From Jacaranda mimosifolia (Eukaryota > Streptophyta > Magnoliopsida > Lamiales > Bignoniaceae), in assembly GCA_018894105.1 (NCBI GenBank), contig CM032121.1, forward strand, positions 4,320,507 through 4,384,506: 64,000 bases of DNA. Direction: 5' to 3'. Shown in pieces: positions 24,514-36,716 of the stretch; within the stretch, counting starts at the first letter, position 1; the number at the start of each line of letters is the position of its first letter. A model generated the notes under the pieces. That model saw only the letters and a list, made by a program, of their open reading frames with translations, did not search any database and was not told where the DNA came from. The position numbers and the translations under genes are program-made.

Positions 24514-27500
24514 ATGTCAACCAGTAGTGAAGCAGGAGTGCAACCAAGGGTTGGGGAGTTGCTGCTACAAAAACCAACTCCATATAATGTCAATTAAGGA
24601 TGGTATAACTTTAATGGATATGTACATTAATCTCGCAAGAAAATGGCAGCACCGAGCTCTTCAGTTTGCAATACATAGCTCCACATCAAATATTGTACGT
24701 GACTTTGACTGATGACGACGATGTCATGAATATGGTCTTACTGCATTTGACATTGAAGATGAACATTGTTGACATCCTGATAAACCGAAAGGATAATGCA
24801 GTGCAAAGAAGAGCAGTGATATTTTAAGGTAATACTTCTACAGAATCTAAACTATACTGCAATTTGTAAAGTTTTGTACTTGAAATGTTCTAAAATTGTA
24901 CTCTATTTATTTGAAAATCTTTCTCTACTTGGAGCGTTCTACATTATACTTCATTGCAATTAAAATTGTACTTCATCTCACAAATTTTTTTCTTTATTAT
25001 GTAAGTTTTATACTTCAAGTGTTTTACTAATGGATTATCCAAAATTGTACTGCAACTTCTGGCAGTTTATACTTGAAGTGTTCCCAAACTGAAACTCTTC
25101 TATCTAAAATTATACTTTATTTTACCTAAACTTGTATTTCAGTCATCTGAATCTATTATTTAAGTTTTATACTTCAAATATTCTAGTAATGGATTATCAA
25201 AAATTGTACTGCAATTGCTAAGATTTTATACTTCAGGAGTTCTGAAATTGTACTTCACTTTATCTAAAATTGTACTTCTATTTTCTGAAACTATACCTCA
25301 TTTTATACATCATTTTACCTAAACTTGTACTCTATTCATTGAAGTTCTATACTTCAAGTGTTCTGAAATTGTACTTCATTTTATCTAAAATACTTCAATT
25401 ATCTGAATCTATTATTTAGCTTTTATACTTCAAGTGTTCTACTAATGGTTTATTCAAAATCGTACTGCAATTGCTAAGGATTTATACTTCAAGTGTTCTA
25501 AAATTGTACTTCTTTTTATATAAAATTGTACTTCTATTTTCTGAAATTATACTTCATTTTATCTAAATATGTACTCTATTAATTGAAGTTCTATACTTCA
25601 AGTGTTTTGAAATTGTACTTCATTTTATCTAAACTTGTACTTCAGTTATCTCAATCTATTATTTAAGTTTCAAGTGTTCTACTAATGGATTATTCAAAAA
25701 TTATACTGCAATTGATAAGGTTTTATACATCAGGAGTTCTGAAATTGTACTTCACTTTCTCTAAAATAGTACTTCTATTTTCTGAAACTATATTTCATTT
25801 TATACATCATTTTACCTAAATTTGTACCCTATTCATTGAAGTTCTATACTTTAAGTGTTCTAAAATTGTACTTCATTTTATCTAAACTTGTACTTCAATT
25901 ATCTGAGTCTATTAAGTTTTATACTTCAAGTGTTCTATTAATGGATTATCCAAAATCTCACTACAATTGCTAAGGATTTATATTTCAAGTGTTTTGAAAT
26001 TGTACTTCTTTTTATATAAAATTATACTTCTGTTTTCTGAAATTATACTTCATTTGACCTAAACCTATACTCTATTCATTGAAGTTCTATACTTCAAGTG
26101 TTCTAAAATTATATTTTATTTTATCTAAACTTGTACTTCAGTTATCTGAATCTATTATCTAAGTTTCAAGTGTTCTACTAATGGATTATCCAAAAATTGT
26201 ACCGCAATTTATAAGATTTTATACTTCAAATGTTCTGAAATTGTACTTCTTTTTATATAAAATTATACTTAACCTTTTACGTAAAATTGTACTCCATTAT
26301 TTAAGTTTTATAAAGTTCTATTAATTTTATACTTCATTTTACCTAAAATTATATACTTCAAGTGCTTTACTTATTGACTATCCAAAATTGTACTGCACTT
26401 GCTAGCGTTTTATAATTCTATTATTCTGAAATTGTACTTCATTCATTTGAAATTATACCACCATGCTGAATTATTCTACATATTGTACTTTATTTTACCT
26501 AAAATTGTACTTTATTTGTCAACCCCAAGGGATGCAGTTTAGGAGGAAATTGGTTCGACAAATGCATCGCACAATGAATAGGCTTTAATTAGCAACTCAA
26601 TTGATGCATGGAGGAACTACATATATGGAGAGGGTCAGACATTCAAAGATGCTCAGGAGTTCAGAATTATGCTTAAGAATTACACGGTGTCTACTTTGCG
26701 GTCATTTAAATGCAAGAAAAATGACAATAAAAAAGTCATAGCCATTTGCAGTGATGAAAATTGCAAATGAAGAATCTATGCATCAAGGCATGAGGCATAT
26801 AAAATATTTGGCATTTGAAAATGCAATCTAGAGCACACATGTGATAAGGCTAATCTTCAGATAAGGGGACAACCTAAAGCTGATTCTGCTTAAGTTGCTA
26901 ACATAGTGAAGGATAAATTGAGATCAGAGCCATGTTATTGGCCCTCTACCATATTGAAAGATATCCACAGAGAATACGGTGTGGAATTTAGGTACCATAA
27001 AGCATGGATGGATAAGGAATTAGCCATGCATGACATCTATGGAGCTGAGAAGGGATCTTATGATAAGTTGAGGTGGTATTGTGATGCTGTGAAGAGGAGA
27101 AGCCCTGAAAGTATTGCAGACTGTGAGATTGACCCAATTAGTCAAAAATTTCCTTGGCTATTTAATTTATATGTTTCAGTGTCTACCTTATTGGTTTTCT
27201 CAGATGATGCAGGCCGTTGATATTTTTAGACAGCACCCATATTAAAAATAAATACAAAGGAAGCTGACTCAGTGTTGTCAGTAAGGATGCTAATGATGAC
27301 TTATTCACGCTAGCATATACAGTTGTTGACTTTGAAAATGATATTAATTGGGAGTGGTTCTGCTTTAAACTAAGAAGTGTCTTAGATTCTTAATATTTGC
27401 CTGGCTTATCAAGGTTTGCTTTCTTCTCTGATCAACATTAAGGTCTTCTTAAGGCCATCCCCATGATGTTTCCCATTAGCCACCATGCATATTGCTTGAG

Positions 27501-28430
27501 ACACTTAGTGGATAACTTTAAGAAACGAGTAAGAACTTTATATTAGCTTGTGAAATAATTATGTGAAATAGACTCTAATTTATAACATTTAGCACATTAC
27601 TATTCTATTATTTTAAATTCAAGTATTAAGGAAGTACCCTCTACATAACAAGAAACATTAATGTTCTATTTTTATGAAAGCTGCACATGTGCCTACAAGG
27701 CAGGAGTATACACGACATATAGATATCATCTTGGAGTCATTGCCACTTGCCAGAGACTTTATTATGTAGTCTAACCCACAATGTTGGGCAAATTCCTTAT
27801 TCAATGGAGATTGATAGGGGGTAATAAACAATAATCAAGTAGAATGTTGGAATAATTAGGTTAAACCAGCCCGATTTATGCCAGTTGCAACCATGGTTGA
27901 TCACATACGCATGCAAATAATGGTTATAATGCATGATCGATGAGAAAAATCTCATAAGATGGTTGGTCAATTATGTCCCAAGCAAGAGAAGAAGTTGGTA
28001 ATCAATCATATGCATTCTTGTAACTTAAAAGATGTCATATCTAGCGGTTGGAGCTTTGAGGTGATTGAGCAAGATAAATCATATGTTGTAGATTTACATA
28101 ACAGGGTTTGTTCGTGCAGAGCATGGCAGATTGATAAAATATCGAGTGAAAGTCACTTTCACCGTATGACTTTACTGATCAATACTACCAAGTTGAGATA
28201 TATCAACAAGCATACCAAGCAGTGATAAACCTTATTCCTACATATGATAGGCATCTGTTCCCTCTAGATAATAATGGCATCATTAATGCACCTGATTGCC
28301 AATCTTAGCTTGGGCATAGAAGGACACAGAGGATTCCATCACAAATTGAAAAATATGTAATTAAGTGTAAAAGGTGTGGTGGAACAGGGCATAATCGTTG
28401 AACCTGCAAAGAATTAGTAAACTAGCTAAA
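24514..28430 (+). pseudogene. MURA-type MULE transposase, decayed
   Basis: The N-terminal part (about 24514-24830) reads MSTSSEAGVQPRVGE and, after disruptions, YVTLTDDDDVMNMVL. A possible intron that contains tandem array 1 follows. The body (about 26640-28430) has the Mutator DNA-binding domain (FRIMLKNYTV...CK-stop-RIYASRH, where a conserved Trp is now TGA near 26768), the MULE catalytic domain (NKYKGS, then DANDDLFTLAYTVVDFEN, then the [14 protein letters not shown] part near 27480-27520), a SWIM finger start (VCSCRAWQ, near 28105-28130) and a CCHC knuckle CKRCGGTGHNR (about 28372-28400). Stops and frameshifts are scattered throughout, so no active transposase is made. Confidence 0.85.
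24840..26520 (+). repeat. Tandem array 1, TGTACTT-rich, period about 240-257 bp
   Basis: Short words such as TTGTACTTCATTTTATCTAAA and ATACTTCAAGTGTTCT alternate. A marker word CTAATGGATTAT recurs near 25027, 25187, 25443, 25681, 25938 and 26176, giving mostly 238-257 bp higher-order periods. Located between the N-terminal and DNA-binding parts of the transposase gene, thus probably intronic. Confidence 0.88.
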
Positions 28431-28439
28431 TTTTGTACT

Positions 28440-29345
28440 ATCTGAGATATTTATACTTGATTTCTTGACAATTGTAATTCATTTAGGCAATTATGTATTT
28501 GATTTAGCGTGAAATTAGCATTTTTACATGTTGTCGGGTATTCACTGCCCAGTTTCAATTGAATTGGAGTGTACTTCAACATAACACCATTTATACTTTG
28601 TTTGTTCTACGTTTGTACTTCATTTTTATTATATTGTACTCAAATTCACTGCCTAGTTTCAATTGAATTGAATTGTACTTCAACTTAACATTATTGATAC
28701 TTTGTTTGTTCTACGTTTGTACTTCATTTCCATGATATTGTACTCAAATTCACTGCTCAGTTTCAATTGAATTGAATTATACTTCAACATAACACCATTT
28801 ATACTTTGTTTGTTCTACATTTGTACTTCATTTCCATCATATTGTACTCAAATTCACTACTCAGTTTCAATTGAATTGAAGTGTACTTCAACACAACACC
28901 AATTATACTTTGTTTGTTCTACGTTTCACCGCTCAATTTCAATTGAGTTGAAGTGTACTTCAACATAACACTATTTATACTTTGTCTGTTCTACGTTTGT
29001 ACTTCATTTTCTTCATATTGTACTCAAATTCAATGTCCAATTTCAATTGAATTGAAATGTACTTCAACATAACACAATTTATACTTTGTTTGTTCTACGT
29101 TTGTACTTCATTTTCATCATATTGTACTCAAATTCAATGCCCAATTTCAATTGAATTTAATTGTACTTCAACATAATACTATTTATACTTTGTTAGTTCT
29201 AGATTTGTACTTCATTTCCCTCATATTATACTCAAAATTCACTGCCCAGTTTCAATTAAATTGAATTGTACTTCTACATAACACCATTTATACTTTGTTA
29301 GTTCTAGGTTTGTACTTTATTTCTCTCATACTGTACTGAAATCAA
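28440..29345 (+). repeat. Tandem array 2, period about 104 bp, about 8 copies
   Basis: Copies marked by TTTCAATTGAATTG near 28554, 28657, 28761, 28865, 28938, 29041, 29146 and 29251, one of them shortened to about 74 bp. Each copy holds several TGTACTT or TATACTT words. It separates the transposase and the Ulp1-like gene. Confidence 0.92.
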
Positions 29346-29449
29346 AATATTATAAATACTTGATGGAAAATTACACTTACATAAAAAATAATATTATGAA
29401 CAGAGTATGCTTCAATTTACATATGCATTTACATACAAAGTATGATTCA

Positions 29450-32400
29450 AGCCCTAGCAGTTCCATGACTTAAAATGGTATGTGCCATATGTCCACGATA
29501 TTCATCTATGTCAATTATTTTAGCTATCCTCCAGAACTTGATGGTGTTTATAGCAAAACATTCTGCCCAAAGGCACACATAGACACCAGAATCCACTAAA
29601 CCCTATTAATGTCTACTTTTTTTTGCCCTCATGTTTTCGTCCACACGAAACCCCAATGAAAGCTTCATGTACCGAGAATAGAATGCAACCTAAAAAAATA
29701 TTGATCAGTTGTTAACTCCTTACTTTATGAAGAAATCTTACTGAAATGAAGCAAACTTACAATAGCACTAGCTATTAGTTTGTATCGAGGGGCCATCATT
29801 GAATTCATGTAGAAGAAAAAATGAGTTGAGGTGTCGAGGACAACCAAGAACTAGTGATGGTGCCGATAAATCGGTAGTATTATGAAACAACACTAGTTTA
29901 CAACATCCAACGCAAGCTCTTCGAAATCTTTATGGTTGAAGGAGTTAAGTGTATTTATGAACTCCAAAAATTCTACATCCATAATATCCTAGATGTTACG
30001 TCCCTCGGGTCGGTCTAATATATCATCCTATGAAGTATAAAACAAATGGTTAGACTCATTGAAAATGTGAACTAAATTAAGTTAGAAAACTGCCACATAC
30101 CTACGCTATTGTGGACGTAAACCACACCTTGTGGTGACTCTCGTTGCCGAAAGATGAGCTACACAATATGGACATGTAGTAATCCAATATGTCACCAGTA
30201 AGTTCTCCTCCAAATAAGAGCTCACAAAAGTTTCTTCCATCTAGAAAATGTCTTTCTCCCTCCCAGACAATCACCCTACACAATTATTAATTGTTAGTTC
30301 AAACACCAAATTATCGAAAAGAAAAATAAGCCAATTTTGTTACCTCAAATTATCTCTTCTAAGAAAGTTGTCGATGACTTCTCGTTCTTCTACTAGAATA
30401 CTAGCACGACCTCTATAATCAGTCTTTCCTTTATAGGGATCAGACAATTCAATCTTTGAGTTGGGTGGTTCATCTACCACCTGGATTGGGCCAATATTTC
30501 TGTCTCCTAGGGTACAAAACACAGCACATTAGGTACAAAGTATCAACTATTGAAGTACAAAAGATTAGCACATTAAGTACAAATATCACCAATATGGAGT
30601 ATAAAATATTAGCACAATAAGTACAAATATCACCAACATGGAGTACAAAATATCAACACACTAAGTACAAATATCTCCAACATGAAGTATAAGATATCAT
30701 CACATTAAGTACAAATATCACCAACATGGAGTACAAAATATCAGCACATTGAGTATAAATATCTCCAACATGGAGTACAAAATATCATCACGTTAAGTAC
30801 AAATGTCACCAACATGAAGCATAAGATATCATCACATTAAGTACACATATCAACCAATCAAGTATTATATATCATTATATTTAGTACAAACAGATAGTTT
30901 ACAAATGAAATGCAAATAGCAAAAAATCAAAACATTAAGTAGTTTACAACACTTTCTTCTCTTCTTATTCTTTGTTTTTTTGTGCATGAGCATGAGGATG
31001 ATAGGTCTTTGTCACTTGTCTTGCACGTTTGGCTGGTGTGGTGCTCGAGGGGCTGACAAAATTTGGAGATTTCCTTTTTGACTTCTTGTCAACTCGATTA
31101 CGTATGTCTGTCACAATCGAGGACATGACATTTGCCACTTCAATCTCATATCCCTCAAACTCCACCATATGAATTGGTACATTAAGTTCTATCTTCAAAG
31201 GGATATTCAAAGGGATAGGGGAATCTGAAAGATCATAACGGTGTTTTGTTCGAGTTTCTTCAACCACCGTACCTTCAGATTCATACCCTTCTTTTTTTGC
31301 ATCTTCTACCAAATCATGTCCCCCCTCATGTACCTACTCACTAGCTTCATGTTCATGCTCCTCCTCACCCTACTCCTTCATTGCCATCATATCAAATGAA
31401 GCAATATTTTCTTTCAATGTTTTAATTTCTTCATCTTTCGCTTTAATAATTGCTTCATATATTGCATGATCACAAATATGGACTTCACTAATAGTAGTAC
31501 TGGCAGCCTCTGATTTCTTGATCAAAATTGCCAATTCTAACTCCTCTGGAGCAGGGTTGAGGGCTACAATCTATTACAATGAAAATAATTATTAAATTCA
31601 TATTATTATACAAAAAACTAATAATGAATAATTACACTTATTACTATATATGTTGTAACTTATTTCAATTTATTCTCTGCCTCCTCCACATTATTTGGGA
31701 GTTTGCTATCCTTCTATCGGTAAAAGCGTGGAAACTCAAACAAACTCTCTGGTGAATCCAGTGACGGGGTGCGTTCACACACCCATGCTTATCATTCATA
31801 AATCAAAAAATTATACTCACTTAAATATAAATATAATCAATGTTATTAGAAAAAATGAAGCAAACACTTACCATCAAACCGATTGTGCACCTGTCAATGT
31901 ACTTCTTGGTTCTTTCTCCACCTCCTCCTAAATGGTTCCTCATATCTTGGACAAGAAAATTGTATGCAGCTATGCCCCATGCATATAGACCAACTCTAGA
32001 CAAATTGTTTAAGTATAGTAGGAGAAATTGTGGAGTCCAATATTTAGATATTGGAAACAGAAAACAATTAAAAACAAAAAGTATGTACAGCCTACAAAAA
32101 TCATTCAAGTCCTCCTCACTATCCTTATATACATACTCCTCAAACTTTTTTGCTATTTCAGATCTAGTTATATTCTGCGGCTTTCCGAAAAAAGGCGGTC
32201 AAAGGTTGAAGACTTCATCTTCAATATTATATCAACAGATTGCCCCACATGTGGCAACCCTAAAACTATAGAAAATTCAGCTGTAGAAAAAGAAACCTCA
32301 ACCCCCTCTGCAAAAAGAAATGACAGCTTTTTTGGGTCAAACCTCCTAAGTACAGCTTCAAGCCAAATGAAGCTTGAACTATAGATGCATCAAAATGTTT
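29450..32400 (-). pseudogene. Ulp1-like (C48) protease gene of the MULE, decayed
   Basis: Pieces of one gene read on the minus strand. The N-terminal part (about 31830-32396) has EFSIVLGLPHVGQSVD and YAWGIAAYNFLVQDMRNHLG, typical of plant transposon-borne Ulp1 proteins (DUF1985-like). A basic, probably nuclear-targeted stretch follows (KKSKRKSP and PAKRARQ, 31312-30965). The next parts (30522-30340 and 30283-30101) include REVIDNFL and LDGRNFCELLFGGELTGDILDYY. The C-terminal catalytic end (about 29460-29640) shows DSGVYVC and FAINT-like pieces. Breaks interrupt all parts, and array 3 lies within the span. The family deconjugates SUMO-like proteins; here no full-length product is possible. Confidence 0.75.
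30530..30885 (-). repeat. Tandem array 3, AGTACA-rich, period about 43 bp
   Basis: About eight copies of a unit with TTAAGTACAAATATCACC and AACATGGAGTACAAAATATC words on the plus strand, so the TGTACTT core is on the minus strand, the same strand as the Ulp1-like gene. It lies between protein-coding pieces of that gene, probably in an intron. Confidence 0.9.
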
Positions 32401-32544
32401 TGACCTCATCTTTGACTTCACAAGCTTCAATTTACTCTAAAAATAATGGGGGGAGCAACGAGAGCAGACCTCATAATATCTTGGCTTTGTTGTAATCAGA
32501 TAAAGAAAAATCAATATATAAACAAATTATAAACTAACATGTTT

Positions 32545-33200
32545 AGATAATGTGTACTAAAAGCTTGAATGTTTTGTACTACAGATGCGTCTAAAATGTA
32601 CTGTAGATGCACAAATTTTATACTACATTTTCAATTAGAGTATACTGTAGCTTAAATGTTTTGTATTACAATTGCTTCTAAAATGTACTGTAGATATACA
32701 GATTATGTATTATACTTTCAGTTAATGTATACTGTAGGCTTGAATGTTTTTGTACTACAGATGCTTCTAAAATGTACTACATGTACATAGATTATATACT
32801 ATAATTTCATTTAATCTGCAGGCTTGAATGTTTTGTACTACAAATGCTTCTAAAATGTACTGCAGTTACACATATTATATACTACACTTTCAGTTAATGT
32901 ATACTGCAGGCTTGAATGTTTTTGTACTGTAGATGCTTCTAAAATGTACTACATGTACACAAATTATATACTATAATTTGATTTAATCTGCAATCTTGAA
33001 TGTTTTGTACTACAAATGATTCTAAAATGTACTACAATTTCACATTATATACTACATTTTTGCCTAATTTGTACTGCAAGCTTGATTGTTTATAATACAT
33101 TTGCTTCTAAAATATATTGTAGTTACACATATTATATACTATACTTTTACCTAATGTGTACTGCAAGCTTGAATGTTTTGTACTACAGATAATATACTAC
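32545..33200 (+). repeat. Tandem array 4, TGTACTRYAG-rich, period about 86 bp
   Basis: About seven or eight copies marked by GCTTGAATGTTTTGTACT (near 32562, 32730, 32821, 32910 and on), each with TGCTTCTAAAATGTACT. Different unit from the other arrays but the same TGTACT core. Confidence 0.9.
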
Positions 33201-33807
33201 CACTTTCAGATACTTTCACCGTATAATTTCACCATATAATTTCAGGTAAAACGAAGTATAAACCCCAAAAAAGTGAAGTACAAATCATAAACTTCCCATC
33301 TCACAACAAAAATTATATATAAATGGGTTCAAGTATTTAACAACTAAAAAAGGAATAAAAACCTTAAACATGAGAAAATAGACAAAAAATAAGTGTAACA
33401 CTGAAAAATCACGGACATTTAAAACTGTAAATGCAGAAAACATACATTTGTTTCTTTTTATCACTTCTTTTTGTACTTCACTTCTTATTGCCGTTGTTTC
33501 TCCTTCCATTGTCACAGGAAAATGACATAAATTTTGGTGTCTTTTTTTTTTCTCTTCTTCTTCTCGTGTCAATGGCAAAGGAACGATTTCGCGCCCTTTT
33601 GTTTGGCCGCTTGGAGAAGTAATTGATTTCGGGGGAAAAAAAAGGAAAGCGTTCTTCTTGAAGAGAAAAACGCATTTCTCAGGTATTTTTGTTATTTTTT
33701 TTCAGCTACAAGGATATATGGGTCTTTCTAAAAGATATGGGGAGTGATTCCTAAGTTTTGTGAAAAAGTGGAGAGTTTAGTGTGTAAAAATTCAAATGGG
33801 GATTGAT
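33201..33807. other. Right terminal region of the MULE
   Basis: Leads from array 4 to the right inverted repeat (about 33730-33807). The short frames here are not recognisable proteins. The region around 33480-33680 could be the promoter/leader of the minus-strand Ulp1-like gene. Confidence 0.4.
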
Positions 33808-33937
33808 CTTTTAATAAGCCTAAAAATTCTATAATTTATATTAAGTAAAAATAATTGGTAATTATAATACATTTATCTAATAAAAAGAAAAGCATAACTA
33901 AACATTATTGTAAGTTAAACAAAAAATTGAAATAAAA
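33808..33937. repeat. Right copy of 128-bp repeat flanking the MULE
   Basis: Second copy of 23983-24110, same orientation, a few percent diverged. Confidence 0.85.
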
Positions 33938-34433
33938 TGGCTATGTATTAATTAAGAACACAATATATAACTATGTAAAATAAATAAAATTAATTAATAT
34001 AAAATATAAAAGTAATTATATAAGTATTATAAATATTTAAATATATATTATAATATAATTAAATTATATATGTCGACCTGATAGGCTTTATAGCCTTTTT
34101 AAAAAGCCTATATCTAGCCTTTTTAACTAAATAGACTTTTTTAAAAGTCTAAATCTGATCTATTTATTAAGTAGGTTAGGCCAAACTATGCCTCAAATAA
34201 GTTAGGTCATAGGCCCCTGACGGGCGGCCTAGCCTATTCCCATCTCTAATTCTAAGCCAACAATTTTTTTCCAAAGAAAGCCATTCTCTAATTAGTTACA
34301 GTATAGACACGGATAAGAATCTATCATTGTCAATTTTGAATCTATCATTCAATTTTTCTAGTTGGACTTGGGCTTGGGCCTAACACCTTTCTTTCTACAG
34401 TGGGTTTGTGGTCCAAATTCCATTTCCTGCGAC

Positions 34434-35070
34434 TGGGGTTGGAAATAAGAGAGGCTACTCATTAGAGCCTATGGCCTAACCTACTTATAGCATAGTTTGG
34501 CCTAGTCTATTTAATAAAAATGTTAGATTAAGGCTTAAAAAAGAAACATTTTTAACTAAATAGGCTAAATTTAGGCTTCTCTTAAAAGCTTGCAAAGTCT
34601 AACAAGTCAACCTGTTTATCGTTCTTCACATAAAAAGTACAATAATACTAACATAATATTAAATAGTTAATTGTATTTGATTTCTTTAATTAGTTCTTTT
34701 TGGAATCCGTTATTTTGTTTAGTGTTTTTTGTTGGAATGATACCATTTTATTCTTAAATTTAAACTTTCATAATTATGTATTTATTATTTATCATTTTGA
34801 TTATTGCTTATCAAGGTCTATTACAAGTTTGAATATATTAAAATTTTAAATTTATGTGATGTTTGGACTTAATGAAGACTGTCGTAGAAAATAGGCTTTT
34901 AGGTAAGCTTTCAAATCGGGCTAAGGCTTTAAAATTTATTAAAAAGGCTAGGACTAACTTTAAAAAAATCCTATAAAAGATAATAGGTTGAACTCGGACT
35001 TTTCATTTGCATAATGGGCCTCGTCTATTTGAGTCAAAGTCTAGTCTAACCTAGCCTATTTCCATTCCTA
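34434..35070. mobile_element. hAT-type MITE, AGGCCTA-rich family (unit 2)
   Basis: A 637-bp element; left end TGGGGTTGGAAATAAGAG, right end (reverse complement) TAGGAATGGAAATAGGCTAG; target duplications cctgcgac/cctacgac (34426-34433, 35071-35078). The same insertion is present at 59382-60017 in unit 3, so it predates the duplication of units 2 and 3. Confidence 0.85.
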
Positions 35071-35078
35071 CCTACGAC

Positions 35079-36708
35079 ATAAACAGCAAAAAGCCCATCA
35101 AGTGAAGATTTTGATTGAAGCATCAACCAAGTTCATATTTATCTATTTATAAACGTAGGGAAAAGCCCTTTCTTTGAACTATGGCTAAGGGTATCAAAAT
35201 CAAACCCAATTTGATGATATGATCATAATCCATCTAAAAAATATCAAGTTTTGATCAAATTAGGTCGAACCCAAAACTAACTCGAGAAAAAAGAATAAGA
35301 TTAAGTTAGTTTTGGGTCAAGCTGTTAAACCTAAAAACAACAAGTGGGTGATCTAATAACCCAATAAACCTAACCCAACCTAAAAAGATGTATTAACTTT
35401 GAAGAAAATTCAAGTGTTATTCTTAATGAATGGGATGTTGATGTAGGCTAGTTAATAAGTTGTTTTTTTTAATCACACGATTTTATGCTATGGTGAGGTA
35501 ATGCAATGTGACTTGAAGTTGAAAAATAGATTAGGATTGTTAAAGTTCTAGTCAAAACCTTCAATACTTATATTATTATAAATAGAAGAAAAAATTAAGA
35601 TCATTTTCAAATGAATTTGTGTATTATTTAGGAGCATAATTATGAGTGATGAGTGAGAAATTGTACCTCATCTTGACGAGGATATCTTATTACCCATCCT
35701 CTTAAAAGATCATTTTACACTTAAAAAAATTTAAAAAAATATTTTACCTGGACAAGGGTCCACATCTTTTTTATTTGAGTGGCAGCTCGATTTGACTTGA
35801 CCAGGACTAAAGATTTAAAACATACTATAAATCTGAACAAGATCAAACCGGTACAAAAGCACCATATGGCATCGTACAAAAAATATTATCTCAACAACTA
35901 TAAATAAAAACAACACAAATAATAACATGTTATGCACTTCCTTACTAGGCATTCTTTGAGTTCTTTCCAATTCTCAGCCTATTTCTTCTTGATTCTTACT
36001 TGAATCTAGCCTTAATTGAAGGCTACTTCAACTAAATTGACGTATGTTTTTATGATTAAGTCAAAATTCGAGATATTTGCATGGATCGAGATTGAAATTG
36101 AGATCTAGATTATTTTCAAAATCCAGCTTAAACGAAAGATTTTGAATTCAAAGGGCATCACACCTCATAGGGAAAAAGAAGTACAAACAAAACTTTATTT
36201 TAATATTTTGTGAATAAATTTAAGTAATGGGACAAAAAATATTCTTTTGCCTATTTTCAATATAAGGTGTACCCTCTCAACATATACAAAAAACTGTTAA
36301 ATCAAAAAGGATTAGATGATAAAATTATCTTTCATTCATGCATGGATCAACGGTTAAATCAAACCTAATCTAATTTAGTAAATATAAAATAGAATGATAA
36401 TAACTCTATTTTAAATATTTTTTTATATGATCGCTATGTGAATAAGTTAATTTTGTCCCCTTTTACCACGTCCACATATTTTCATATATGATATCCTATA
36501 AATATTTATTGGAACTTCATATTTAATTTTAGCAGTACTCAATATATATATATATAACATTTTTTATTAATTTTCTAAGTTTCTATGTAACTTTTAAATT
36601 TAAAATTATTTTTCGATACAACGTTATTTTAAAAACTAGTTTAAGCATAAATTACAACACCTGCAAAACACCTACGTTTGCACAATCAAACTCATGCATT
36701 CCTCATTA
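35079..36708. other. Intergenic part of the duplicated unit
   Basis: Collinear with 60026-61702 in unit 3. No gene found. Includes a (TA)n tract near 36543-36556. Confidence 0.75.
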
Positions 36709-36716
36709 AGTTTGAA

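Larger units (their letters stand above)
24111..33807. mobile_element. Mutator-like element (MULE) with MURA and Ulp1-like genes
   Basis: A 9.7-kb element holding a plus-strand MURA-type transposase gene and a minus-strand Ulp1-type protease gene. Degenerate terminal inverted repeats of about 75 bp are visible: left GATCAGTCCCCATTT with a following ATCACTCCCTA (24161-24215), right, reverse-complemented, GATCAATCCCCATTT with a following ATCACTCCCCA. The left end extends about 50 bp further out than the right. Four tandem-repeat arrays fill the non-coding parts. MURA plus Ulp1 is the layout of the Kaonashi and VANDAL groups. Both genes are broken. Confidence 0.85.
23770..34248. mobile_element. 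hAT-type MITE carrying a nested MULE
   Basis: Outer element with ends TAGGGGTGGTAATAGGCTAG (left) and, reverse-complemented, TAGAGATGGGAATAGGCTAG (right), flanked by perfect 8-bp duplications attctaag (23762-23769 and 34249-34256). Without the nested insert (24111-33807) and one copy of a 128-bp repeat it is about 652 bp, matching its family. Unit 3 keeps the empty site attctaag at 59232-59239 between sequences matching both flanks, which proves the insertion. Confidence 0.88.

Noticed and set aside
28440..29345. CRISPR-like regular repeats
   Set aside because: Units are about 104 bp, without short palindromic repeats separated by unique spacers; it is a tandem minisatellite in a plant transposon.
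31840..32384. Plus-strand frames of 118-143 codons in the MULE
   Set aside because: The minus strand encodes recognisable Ulp1-type sequence here (YAWGIAAYNFLVQDM); the plus frames are shadows.
23983..33937. Reading the 128-bp repeats as LTRs of the inner element
   Set aside because: They lack TG...CA ends, primer-binding site and polypurine tract, and are part of the surrounding MITE; the inner coding domains are MURA and Ulp1.
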